A DNA stretch of 5,493 bases from positions 1 through 5,493 of the forward strand of contig JAURNJ010000213.1 of NCBI GenBank assembly GCA_030830245.1, written 5' to 3'. Below, piece after piece: positions 1-5,493 of this stretch. The notes beneath the pieces are model-generated. The model did no database searches. It was not told where the DNA came from and was given only the letters and a program-made list of their open reading frames with translations. Numbering within the stretch: position 1 is the stretch's first letter; each line of letters starts with the position of its first letter. Source of the DNA: Novosphingobium sp. (GTDB lineage Bacteria > Pseudomonadota > Alphaproteobacteria > Sphingomonadales > Sphingomonadaceae). Position numbers and translations under genes: made by a program.

Positions 1-380
1 AGCGGCAGCATGGCGCCGATGACCCCCTGCATCGACCTGCCGACAAGGACGGCCCAGAAGCTCGTGCTCACTGCGCTGATCAGCGAGCCGATCACCGCGA
101 CGGCCAGAAGCGCCAGCATCACTTTCTTGCGCCCGCGCAGATCGCCCATCCGCGCCGCGATCAGCGCGGAGCCTGCGCCGACGATCAGGTGGCCCGTCAC
201 CAGCCAACCCGCCTTGTTGGCGTCGCCAAAGACCCCGATCAATCTGGGCAGCGCGGCATAGACCATCACCGATTCGAACGAGGCGGTGAATTCGCAGAGA
301 CACAGCGCGAGAAGGATCAGGGCGGGACGGGCGCGCAAGAGGCTGCTCCTCAACGGCAATTGACCGGACGAACTGTTCAT
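1..380 (-). CDS. MFS transporter, DHA2-like, N-terminal part (cut by left edge)
   Basis: Reading the minus strand from the ATG at 380 to the left edge gives 126 codons with no stop. The product is an inner-membrane secondary transporter of the major facilitator superfamily. Hydrophobic segments lie at about residues 18-45, 57-77, 87-105 and from 107 on, fitting TM1-TM4. The loop after TM2 carries the MFS motif A (GDLRGRKK, residues 79-86). TM4 carries an RxxQG signature (RSMQG, 115-119) followed by GAMLP, as in drug:H+ antiporter DHA2 proteins. The ATG has no clear ribosome site, whereas an in-frame TTG at 336-338 (codon 15) is preceded by GAGGAG at 7 bases, so the true start may be there. 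It lies downstream of the receptor gene on the same strand, separated by a hairpin, so it probably has its own promoter. Family is confident; substrate and direction of transport are unknown. Confidence 0.88.
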   Translation of the reverse strand, partial: MNSSSGQLPLRSSLLRARPALILLALCLCEFTASFESVMVYAALPRLIGVFGDANKAGWLVTGHLIVGAGSALIAARMGDLRGRKKVMLALLAVAVIGSLISAVSTSFWAVLVGRSMQGVIGAMLP

Positions 381-447
381 GTGCGCCGAATGGACCGATG
401 ACCAATCGTTATCTACCGAACTCCCTGTCTCCGTCGATGTAAAGTAA

Positions 448-465
448 TTGCGCCAAGTGGCGCGA
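448..465. promoter_or_regulatory. GC-rich palindrome upstream of the transporter, candidate operator
   Basis: The core is a perfect inverted repeat, GCGCCA-AG-TGGCGC, at 450-463, with a further T/A pair at 448/465. It lies 68-85 bases upstream of the transporter ATG and between that gene and the receptor's terminator hairpin. Read on the minus strand, its right half (CACTTGGCGCAA) differs by one base from CACTTTGCGCAA in the P450 upstream region (2979-2990). A binding site for a dimeric regulator is inferred. GCGC words are common in GC-rich genomes, so chance is a real alternative. Confidence 0.35.
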
Positions 466-502
466 CACGCTCGTCAACAGGGCTTCGGCTGGCGGGCGGC
501 AA

Positions 503-530
503 CGGGAGGGTCGGCAAGCCGACCCTCCCG
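503..530 (-). terminator. Terminator-like hairpin after the TonB-dependent receptor gene
   Basis: Arms 503-515 and 518-530 are perfect reverse complements (13 pairs, AA between them; in practice 12 pairs closed by a CAAG tetraloop). It begins 7 bases past the receptor stop codon (TGA on the minus strand, 538-540). On the minus strand the hairpin is followed by TTGCCGCC rather than a run of T, so it is not a textbook intrinsic terminator. It may still end or protect the receptor transcript and separate it from the transporter gene. Confidence 0.65.
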
Positions 531-537
531 CGCAGCA

Positions 538-2763
538 TCAGAAGCGATATTCGACCTGAATGCCATAAGTGCGCGGTGGCGCCCAGTGCACCGCATCGGC
601 GACGGCGGTGATGGAGGCGCCGCCCAGAACCGCCTTGTCGGTCAGGTTCTTGCCGTAAATCGAGATTGTCAGGCCGCTGTCTTCGGGAGTCCAGGCAGCG
701 CGTGCATCGATCTTGGCAAAGCTTGGCTGCCGCACCCGGCCATCGAGCGTGTAGGTGACGGCGCTCGAGTAATAGACCGATCCGGTCAGGTCGAGCATGC
801 CGCCGCCCACCGGGACATGCGCGTTGGCCGTTGCCGTGGCGGTGAAATCCGGTGCGCGGATCATGCGCCGCCCGCTGGCGTCGAATGCGACAGTATCGTT
901 GTTGCCCGCGCGGGTGGGGGTCGGTCCGGTGACGCCGCAAGGCTGGGCGAAGTCCGTACAAGGCAGGGCAATCGCGGTGTTGACGAACTTTTTGTACTTG
1001 GCATCGACGTAGGCCCCGGCGAGACGCACGTCGAACATGTCCGAAAACTTGATCGAGGCATCTACTTCGAAGCCGTTCACCCGCGCCGAATCGGCATTGC
1101 GCAGCAGCGAAAGCGGCACCGACTGCCCCGGCAGCACGACGATGAAAGTCGTCTGCATATCGGTGTAGTCATAGTGGAATGCTGCCGCCTCAAGCGTCAC
1201 GGCATCGCCGATGCGGCCTTTGTAGCCGATCTCGTAGGACTTGATCTTCTCCGGGTTGACGACGTCCACGCCGAAGATGTTGTTGCTGTTCCAGACGCCG
1301 CTCTTGAAGCCCTGGCTGTAGGTGAAATAGACGTTGCTGGTCGGCGTCAGCTCATACCGGATCGAGGCGCGCGGGGTAAAGCTGTCCCAGCTTCGCTTGC
1401 CAACCGGCAGCATCGCCGGACGGCCTGCGGCGAAATTGCCGAATACCGCGCCGCCTGTCAGCTTGCGCTCCTCCCAGGAATACCGAAGACCGCCGATGAG
1501 CGAGAGCCTGTCGGTCACATCGAAATAGACCTCGCCGAATGCTGCAAAGGTCTTTACCGACTGGGTTGAATAGATCGAGATGTCGGTCGCAGCACCGGGC
1601 GCATCGACGCCAAGCGGATTCCAGCCGCCCTCGCCATCGGCGAAGTAGCCGCCCACGGTGTAGTTCAGCGCGTCGTCCATGTCGGACGAATAGCTCACTT
1701 CCTGGCTCAAGTACTTGTCGAACGAGCCGGGCCGGTAATTGATGCCGAGACCGTTTGCGGCATAGCCCATGTCGGCATCGAGCACGTTGGTCATGTCGCG
1801 GGTCAGGTAGCCGGTGATCGAAGTCAGTGTGCCGGAATCGAGCGAAAGCTCGATCCGAGCCGAAAGGTCGAGACTCTCGTTCTTCTGCGGCCGCGAATCG
1901 TCGTTGAGGGCAACTTCGTAGGGCCTGGTCGGAACGATGAAGTTGGTGTCGAGCACGCGGGTGACCGAGTTGCCGTTGATCGGCGTTCCGTAGATCGCGA
2001 ATGTCTCCGAACGCTGGCCGTATGCTGCTGACAACACGACTTCCAGATTGTCGGTCGGGTTCCATCGCAGCTTGCCGCGGATTTGCCAGGCTTCCTCGCC
2101 TTCGAGCGAGGAATTGGGCCGGATGTTTTTATAATAGGTGTCGTTGCGGTGGTAATAGCCCGACACGCTTATCGCGGCCCTGTCGGTCGTAACCGGAAGA
2201 TTGATCCACCCCTTCAGGAACAGGTCGTCGAACCGGCCATAGCTGGCCGAGACCATGCCCTCGGTCTCGTAGCTCGGCTTTCTGGTGAAGACCTGGATTG
2301 CGCCGCCCGTGGCGTTGCGGCCAAACAGGGTGCCTTGCGGCCCTTTGAGAACTTCGACCCGTTCCACATCGGGCAGGTCGAATGTGCCCGCCGTGGTCGA
2401 TGGCATGTAGACCCCGTCGACATAGATCGCGACGTTGTTGTCCATTGCGGGTCCGGTAACGGTCGCGCTGATGCCGCGGATGGCGGGAGCGGTGAAATTG
2501 CCCTGCCGGTCAAGCTTGAGCGAAGGCGTGAGCATTTCGAGCCCCACCGTGTCGGTGATGTTGGCCTGTGAAAGAGTGTCAGCAGACAGGGTCGTGAGCG
2601 AGATCGGAACGTCGCGCGAAAGTTCCGCGCGGCGCTGCGCGGTGACGATGATGTCGCCGTAGCCCGCCTCTTCAGCAGATCCCTCGCTCTCTTGCGCAAA
2701 CGCTGTGCCGCCAAGCGGCAGCGCCAGGCAGCTTGCCGCCAGCAAAAGTGCTTTTTTCCTCAT
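538..2763 (-). CDS. TonB-dependent outer-membrane receptor
   Basis: A complete 741-residue outer-membrane active transporter that would import a substrate using energy passed by TonB-ExbBD. Residues 1-23 form a signal peptide (MRKK, hydrophobic core, cleavage after AFA). The TonB box is at 37-45 (DIIVTAQRR). The plug domain spans about 48-162, with the typical IRGI, VYVDGVY, VERVEVLKGPQG and LFGRNATGGAI blocks. The remainder is a beta-barrel with family features such as YSQGFKSG (482-489), NPEKIKSYEIGYKG (503-516) and NLTDK (706-710), ending in a terminal Phe as outer-membrane barrels do. There is no N-terminal STN signalling domain, so surface signalling through an anti-sigma factor is unlikely. 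Two cysteines (602 and 609) sit in a probable surface loop and could pair. The start is fixed by a GGAGG site 7 bases upstream and by the signal peptide. It is divergent from the P450 operon, suggesting uptake of that operon's substrate (inference); siderophore uptake is the main alternative. Confidence 0.95.
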   Translation of the reverse strand: MRKKALLLAASCLALPLGGTAFAQESEGSAEEAGYGDIIVTAQRRAELSRDVPISLTTLSADTLSQANITDTVGLEMLTPSLKLDRQGNFTAPAIRGISATVTGPAMDNNVAIYVDGVYMPSTTAGTFDLPDVERVEVLKGPQGTLFGRNATGGAIQVFTRKPSYETEGMVSASYGRFDDLFLKGWINLPVTTDRAAISVSGYYHRNDTYYKNIRPNSSLEGEEAWQIRGKLRWNPTDNLEVVLSAAYGQRSETFAIYGTPINGNSVTRVLDTNFIVPTRPYEVALNDDSRPQKNESLDLSARIELSLDSGTLTSITGYLTRDMTNVLDADMGYAANGLGINYRPGSFDKYLSQEVSYSSDMDDALNYTVGGYFADGEGGWNPLGVDAPGAATDISIYSTQSVKTFAAFGEVYFDVTDRLSLIGGLRYSWEERKLTGGAVFGNFAAGRPAMLPVGKRSWDSFTPRASIRYELTPTSNVYFTYSQGFKSGVWNSNNIFGVDVVNPEKIKSYEIGYKGRIGDAVTLEAAAFHYDYTDMQTTFIVVLPGQSVPLSLLRNADSARVNGFEVDASIKFSDMFDVRLAGAYVDAKYKKFVNTAIALPCTDFAQPCGVTGPTPTRAGNNDTVAFDASGRRMIRAPDFTATATANAHVPVGGGMLDLTGSVYYSSAVTYTLDGRVRQPSFAKIDARAAWTPEDSGLTISIYGKNLTDKAVLGGASITAVADAVHWAPPRTYGIQVEYRF

Positions 2764-2770
2764 GTTCAGT

Positions 2771-2775
2771 CCTCC
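2771..2775 (-). promoter_or_regulatory. Ribosome binding site of the receptor gene
   Basis: GGAGG on the minus strand, 7 bases before the ATG at 2763-2761. This is a strong Shine-Dalgarno match and fixes the receptor start. Confidence 0.8.
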
Positions 2776-2812
2776 ACTCCCGAGCGTGTATCCTCAGGCA
2801 CTGGCAAAGTAG

Positions 2813-2839
2813 CAAATAGGAGAACGGATCAGGTGTCAA
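2813..2839 (-). promoter_or_regulatory. Candidate promoter of the receptor gene
   Basis: On the minus strand a perfect -35 hexamer TTGACA (2839-2834) is followed after 15 bases by TATTTG (2818-2813), a weak -10. The spacer is shorter than the ideal 17. The -10 lies about 50 bases before the ATG, giving a plausible leader of about 40 bases that contains the ribosome site. Alphaproteobacterial -10 elements are often degenerate, so the -35 is the stronger half of this call. Confidence 0.4.
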
Positions 2840-2972
2840 GGCCTTTCGAGACAAGCTATTGCATTGGATTTAATGTAAATGTCTTATTGGCCGTGAACGA
2901 AAACTCATATATGCGAGGATGTGATTGACCGGGATACATAAACAATCAGACTGGCATCTATTACAGCCGCAA

Positions 2973-2990
2973 TTGGCGCACTTTGCGCAA
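2973..2990. promoter_or_regulatory. GCGCA/TGCGC palindrome upstream of the P450 operon, candidate operator
   Basis: The inverted repeat GCGCA-CTT-TGCGC (2976-2988) sits in TTGGCGCACTTTGCGCAA, which also contains the perfect 8-base palindrome TTGCGCAA (2983-2990). It lies in otherwise AT-rich DNA, about 45 bases upstream of the best P450 -35 candidate, a position that would suit an activator. Its right half nearly matches the palindrome upstream of the transporter (448-465). The regulator is not in the window. Confidence 0.4.
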
Positions 2991-3035
2991 CTGCCCACTT
3001 TTAGCACTGAAACCCGGGCTCAGACTTGAGTTTGC

Positions 3036-3064
3036 TTGTTGGCTTCGCTCCAATGGGCTGTAAT
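3036..3064 (+). promoter_or_regulatory. Candidate promoter of the P450 operon
   Basis: TTGTTG (3036-3041) and TGTAAT (3059-3064) are separated by exactly 17 bases. The -10 matches the sigma-70 consensus at 5 of 6 positions and the -35 at its TTG half. The expected transcript start near 3071 leaves a leader of roughly 23 bases holding the ribosome site. An alternative upstream pair, TTGGCC at 2887 with TATATG at 2908 (15-base spacer), is weaker. Confidence 0.4.
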
Positions 3065-3083
3065 GTCTGGAGCGGAGAGCAGA

Positions 3084-3087
3084 AAGG
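3084..3087 (+). promoter_or_regulatory. Ribosome binding site of the P450 gene
   Basis: AAGG within AGAAAGGTAG, 6 bases before the ATG at 3094. It supports this start, which also matches the N-terminus expected for a P450cam-like protein. Confidence 0.7.
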
Positions 3088-3093
3088 TAGATC

Positions 3094-4296
3094 ATGAGTC
3101 CCCATGCCGGCAGTCTCCCGGGCCACGTTCCGCCCGCGCGGGTGATCGATCTCGACGTCTACAATCCCTCTCCCGAGCTGGACGACCCGGCAGAAGCATG
3201 GGCGAAACTGCATGACCGGGAAGAGGCGATTTTGTGGACCAGGGGAAACGGCGGACACTGGATCGCTACACGCGGCAGCTCGATCAAGGCGATCCTGGAG
3301 GACCACGAAAGCTTTTCGTCGAACGTGCTGATGGTGCCGCGCGAGCGCGGCCTGTCGAACCTCCTGCCAACCGCAGCCGACCCGCCCCGACATCGCCCCT
3401 TCCGCATGCTCATCCAGCAGGCCCTGACACCCGCAGCTGTGCGCGAACTGGAGGCGGGGATCCGCGAGATGAGCCGTTCGCTGATCGCCGGAATCGCGCC
3501 GCGCGGCCGGGCCGACTTCATGGCCGATTTCGCCTCGCAGCTGCCCACCGGCGTTTTCCTCAAACTCGCCAACCTGCCGGTCAGCGATTTTCCCCTGCTC
3601 TATGGCTGGATGGAATCGGTGATGCGGCCCGACGGATCGGCCGACCAGGGCGAGCTGATGCAGCGCTTTGCCGATTACCTGCTGCCGATCCTGCGCGAAC
3701 GGAAGGCCAATCCCGGCAGCGACGTGATGAGTGCGATCGCGACGGCGGTGATCGACGGCCAGCCGATCAGCGAGGACGATGCGGTCAACATGGCAACCAC
3801 TCTGGTACTGGGCGGCCTCGACACGGTCGCCGCGTTGATGTCGTTTGCGTGGGACTATCTCGCCCGCGATCCGGACCTGCAGGTGCTGCTCGTCGCGCAC
3901 CCCGAACGCATCCGAGATGCTGTAGAGGAAGTCTGTCGCCGGTTCCCCGTTGGCACCAATACTCGCGTGACCGCGCGCGACACGCAGATCGACGGGGTGA
4001 CGATCAAGGCCGGCGATCTGGTGACCACTCCGCAGATTCTCCATGCTCTCGACCCGCGCGAATACACCGATCCCATGCGCTTCGACATCGATCGGCAGAC
4101 CGGCGGCTATTCCTCGTTCGGGCACGGCGTCCATCGCTGCCCGGGATCGTTCCTCGGCAAGGTGGAACTGCGCATAGCGCTTGAGGAATGGCTCGCGGCT
4201 ATCCCTTCTTTCCGCATTGCCGAAGGTGCGCGGGTAAGGGTTTCGCCCGGCGTGACGGCTGGCATCTTCAGCCTGCCGCTTTCGTGGCAGGCATGA
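3094..4296 (+). CDS. Cytochrome P450, CYP101 (P450cam)-like monooxygenase
   Basis: A complete 400-residue soluble class I P450, expected to hydroxylate a small hydrophobic substrate using O2 and electrons from a [2Fe-2S] ferredoxin. Visible landmarks are the I-helix GGLDT (240-244, holding the Asp-Thr pair for proton delivery), the K-helix ExxR (E279, R282), the MRF block (328-330) and the heme loop FGHGVHRCPG (342-351) with C349 as iron ligand. Blocks such as VYNPS, NGGHWIATRG and GGLDTV, and the C-terminal region, match P450cam closely as recalled. R104 and R291 correspond to P450cam Arg112 and Arg299. Departures are in the substrate pocket: Phe87 becomes M80, the Tyr96 loop is one residue shorter with no tyrosine, Val247 becomes L239, Val295 becomes G287, and heme-contacting Asp297 becomes N289. 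Camphor is therefore an unlikely substrate. The stop overlaps the ferredoxin start. The family is very confident; CYP101 versus a sister family such as CYP111 needs alignment. Confidence 0.96.
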   Translation: MSPHAGSLPGHVPPARVIDLDVYNPSPELDDPAEAWAKLHDREEAILWTRGNGGHWIATRGSSIKAILEDHESFSSNVLMVPRERGLSNLLPTAADPPRHRPFRMLIQQALTPAAVRELEAGIREMSRSLIAGIAPRGRADFMADFASQLPTGVFLKLANLPVSDFPLLYGWMESVMRPDGSADQGELMQRFADYLLPILRERKANPGSDVMSAIATAVIDGQPISEDDAVNMATTLVLGGLDTVAALMSFAWDYLARDPDLQVLLVAHPERIRDAVEEVCRRFPVGTNTRVTARDTQIDGVTIKAGDLVTTPQILHALDPREYTDPMRFDIDRQTGGYSSFGHGVHRCPGSFLGKVELRIALEEWLAAIPSFRIAEGARVRVSPGVTAGIFSLPLSWQA

Positions 4297-4637
4297 GCGG
4301 CGTCAGCCGCGTCCGGATGGTGTTCGCCGATGCGGCTGGCCACCGACGGGAGATTGAACATGCGCCCGGCTGCAGCGTGATGGAAGCGGCGGTCGAGCAC
4401 GAGATCGCAGGAATAGAGGCGCAGTGCTATGGCGCGGCCGTGTGCGGCACTTGCCACGTCTACGTCGAGGCCGAAAGGTTCGCGGACACCGGCTCCAGGA
4501 GCCCATGGGAGGTTGAAATGCTCGATGCGCTTGCGCTGTCGCGGCCCAATTCGCGCTTGTCGTGCCAGATCAGGGTCGATGCCGCGATCGACGGTATGGT
4601 TTTCACTCTGCCCGAGCGCCAGGACGCACTTGCATGA
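4293..4637 (+). CDS. [2Fe-2S] ferredoxin, putidaredoxin/adrenodoxin type
   Basis: A 114-residue electron carrier expected to pass electrons from an NAD(P)H ferredoxin reductase to the adjacent P450. The cluster ligands follow the Cys-x5-Cys-x2-Cys...Cys pattern (C45, C51, C54, C91), with the family blocks CGTCHVYV (51-58) and PNSRLSCQI (85-93). Length and order match putidaredoxin. The ATG at 4293 overlaps the P450 stop (ATGA) and gives an N-terminus of the expected size; a longer in-frame reading from 4188 would run inside the P450 gene and is not credible. Compared with putidaredoxin (from memory), Asp38 just before the first cluster cysteine is Q44, and the terminal Trp106 after the DRQ block is replaced by D111 in ERQDALA. 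Both are known hot spots for P450cam binding and electron transfer. The carrier role is very confident; pairing with this P450 is inferred from the overlap. Confidence 0.96.
   Translation: MSGVSRVRMVFADAAGHRREIEHAPGCSVMEAAVEHEIAGIEAQCYGAAVCGTCHVYVEAERFADTGSRSPWEVEMLDALALSRPNSRLSCQIRVDAAIDGMVFTLPERQDALA
4621..4624 (+). promoter_or_regulatory. Ribosome binding site of the SDR gene
   Basis: AGGA inside the end of the ferredoxin gene, 9 bases before the SDR ATG at 4634. Together with the ATGA overlap it suggests translational coupling. Confidence 0.55.
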
Positions 4638-5493
4638 CGGAGACTGAAACCCTGCGCTTCGACGGCCAGGTGGCGCTCGTGACCGGAGCGGGCCGGGGGA
4701 TGGGCCGGACCCATGCCGAACTGCTGGCGGCGCGCGGCGCTACCGTGGTGGTAAGCGATTTGGGCACAGGCTTCGATGGATCGGGCAGCGACGAGAGCGT
4801 CGCCCGGCAGGCAGCAAATGAATTGCGCGCGGCGGGCGGTAAGGCAAGCGCATGGACTGGTGACCTCGCGACGACCGAGGGCGCACGCGGAGCGGTGCGG
4901 CATGCGCTCGATCAACACGGGCGGCTCGACATCATCGTCCACAACGCCGGTTTTTCGCGCAGCGCGCCCTATACCGAAAGCCGGATCGAGGATCTTGACG
5001 ATCTCTATGCGATCAACACCCGCGCGGCGGCGCTGATGGTCGAGGAAGCCTGGCCGGCCATGGCGGCGCAACAGCACGGGCGGATAGTGTTTGTCGGCTC
5101 GACAGCCATGTACGGCATGTCCGATGCGGTTTATTACGCCGCGATCAAGGCATCGTACCTTGGCCTTGTGCGCAGCCTCGCCGAGGCTGGCAGGGACAGT
5201 GCCATTGCCGTCAACCTGATCGGGCCGAGCGCCGTCAGCCGGCTCGCCGACACGATCGACGAATCGGAATTCAAGACGTGGTTCTTCGAGACGATGCGCC
5301 CCGAGCTGGTGACGGCGCTGGTCGCCTGGCTGTCGCACCGGGACTGCCCGGTAAGCGGCGAGAGCTTCGCGGTGGCGGGCGGCCGGGTCGCTCGCATTCT
5401 GATGGGCGAGACCGACGGTTTCATCGACCGCGAACTCACGCCCGAGCGGGTACCAGACGCGATTGCCCAAGGCAGTCACGACACCAGCTTCAC
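4634..5493 (+). CDS. Short-chain dehydrogenase/reductase, C-terminus cut by right edge
   Basis: The frame is open from the ATG at 4634 (overlapping the ferredoxin stop as ATGA) to the window edge, giving 286 residues. It is a classical-type SDR expected to oxidise a secondary alcohol or reduce a ketone. The nucleotide-binding TGAGRGMG motif is at 17-24. D42 at the end of the second strand favours NAD(H) over NADP(H). NAG is at 104-106, and the catalytic tetrad reads N128, S156, Y168, K172, with the standard 12-residue Ser-Tyr spacing. The SDLGTGFDGSGS block (41-52) and the region near 222-250 resemble the hydroxyacyl-CoA dehydrogenase domain of peroxisomal multifunctional enzyme type 2 (17beta-HSD4) and related bacterial SDRs. 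It may therefore act on the P450's alcohol product, as in camphor catabolism, or on a CoA thioester later in the pathway. The Rossmann core is complete; only the extreme C-terminus, or a possible extra domain, is missing. Confidence 0.94.
   Translation, partial: MTETETLRFDGQVALVTGAGRGMGRTHAELLAARGATVVVSDLGTGFDGSGSDESVARQAANELRAAGGKASAWTGDLATTEGARGAVRHALDQHGRLDIIVHNAGFSRSAPYTESRIEDLDDLYAINTRAAALMVEEAWPAMAAQQHGRIVFVGSTAMYGMSDAVYYAAIKASYLGLVRSLAEAGRDSAIAVNLIGPSAVSRLADTIDESEFKTWFFETMRPELVTALVAWLSHRDCPVSGESFAVAGGRVARILMGETDGFIDRELTPERVPDAIAQGSHDTSF

Larger units (their letters stand above)
2764..3093. other. Divergent intergenic control region between receptor and P450 operon
   Basis: This 330-base stretch contains no convincing gene. 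It is clearly more AT-rich than the flanking genes, most of all at about 2855-2965. Besides the promoters and operator listed separately, it holds several small symmetric elements: AAGGCCTT at 2838-2845, just upstream of the receptor -35 candidate; the inverted repeat ATTTA-atg-TAAAT at 2868-2880; and CATATATG at 2906-2913. Any of these could be a regulator site, but each is short enough to occur by chance. The receptor and P450 transcripts must both start here, so co-regulation from this region is likely (inference). Confidence 0.7.

Noticed and set aside
10..401. Two short plus-strand frames (10-261 and 189-401) over the left end
   Set aside because: The minus strand there encodes clear MFS transmembrane segments and motifs; the plus-strand products show none.
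448..1569. Long plus-strand reading frame of 373 codons opposite the receptor gene
   Set aside because: It lies antisense to a receptor with clear signal peptide, TonB box, plug and barrel, and its translation shows no recognisable domain. Long antisense frames are common in GC-rich genes.
2692..2699. TTGCGCAA palindrome inside the receptor gene, identical to part of the P450 upstream element
   Set aside because: It encodes Phe-Ala-Gln at the signal peptide cleavage site, a common codon combination, and lacks the second half-site.
2906..2913. CATATATG palindrome as a regulator site
   Set aside because: It is short and AT-rich within an AT-rich stretch, with no flanking symmetry or second copy.
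3001..4134. Long minus-strand reading frame of 377 codons opposite the P450 gene
   Set aside because: It is antisense to an unambiguous P450 and covers its promoter region. The composition is rich in Arg, Gly and His, with no domain signature, which is typical of a shadow frame.
4188..4292. N-terminal extension of the ferredoxin starting at the ATG at 4188
   Set aside because: The 35 extra residues are an out-of-frame reading of the P450 C-terminal code, and the ATG at 4293 gives the normal family length.
4460..5479. Minus-strand frame of 339 codons opposite the SDR
   Set aside because: The plus strand encodes a complete SDR core with all catalytic residues; the antisense product shows no known motif.

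Overview
The window is GC-rich DNA whose genes look like those of an alphaproteobacterium of the order Sphingomonadales (Novosphingobium/Sphingobium type). This rests on a TonB-dependent receptor with a sphingomonad-style TonB box (DIIVTAQRR), a P450cam-like cytochrome P450, a putidaredoxin-like ferredoxin and a catabolic short-chain dehydrogenase, packed as an accessory catabolic cluster. The taxonomic call is inference from gene style, not from a marker gene. No RNA gene, insertion sequence, CRISPR array or origin was seen.

Layout. Positions 1-380 (minus strand) hold the N-terminal part of a major facilitator superfamily transporter that runs off the left edge. Positions 381-537 are a short gap with a GC-rich palindrome (448-465) and a perfect terminator-like hairpin (503-530) just past the receptor stop. 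Positions 538-2763 (minus) encode a complete TonB-dependent outer-membrane receptor of 741 residues. Positions 2764-3093 are a divergent, locally AT-rich control region with candidate promoters facing both ways and a second GCGCA/TGCGC palindrome. From 3094 to the right edge (plus strand) lies a tight operon: a cytochrome P450 resembling CYP101 (3094-4296), a [2Fe-2S] ferredoxin (4293-4637) and an SDR-family dehydrogenase (4634-5493, cut by the edge). The P450/ferredoxin and ferredoxin/SDR junctions are both 4-base ATGA stop-start overlaps.

How the parts may work together (inference): the receptor would bring a hydrophobic or otherwise poorly permeant substrate across the outer membrane, and the inner-membrane transporter would move substrate or product. 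The P450, fed electrons by its cognate ferredoxin, would hydroxylate the substrate, and the SDR would oxidise the new alcohol or a later hydroxyacyl-CoA intermediate. This parallels the camphor pathway (P450cam, putidaredoxin, hydroxycamphor dehydrogenase). However, the P450 lacks the camphor-binding tyrosine, and the ferredoxin lacks both putidaredoxin hot-spot residues (Asp38 and Trp106), so substrate and partner recognition should differ. No ferredoxin reductase and no regulator gene lie in the window. Similar GCGC-rich palindromes upstream of the transporter and of the P450 operon hint at one shared regulator.
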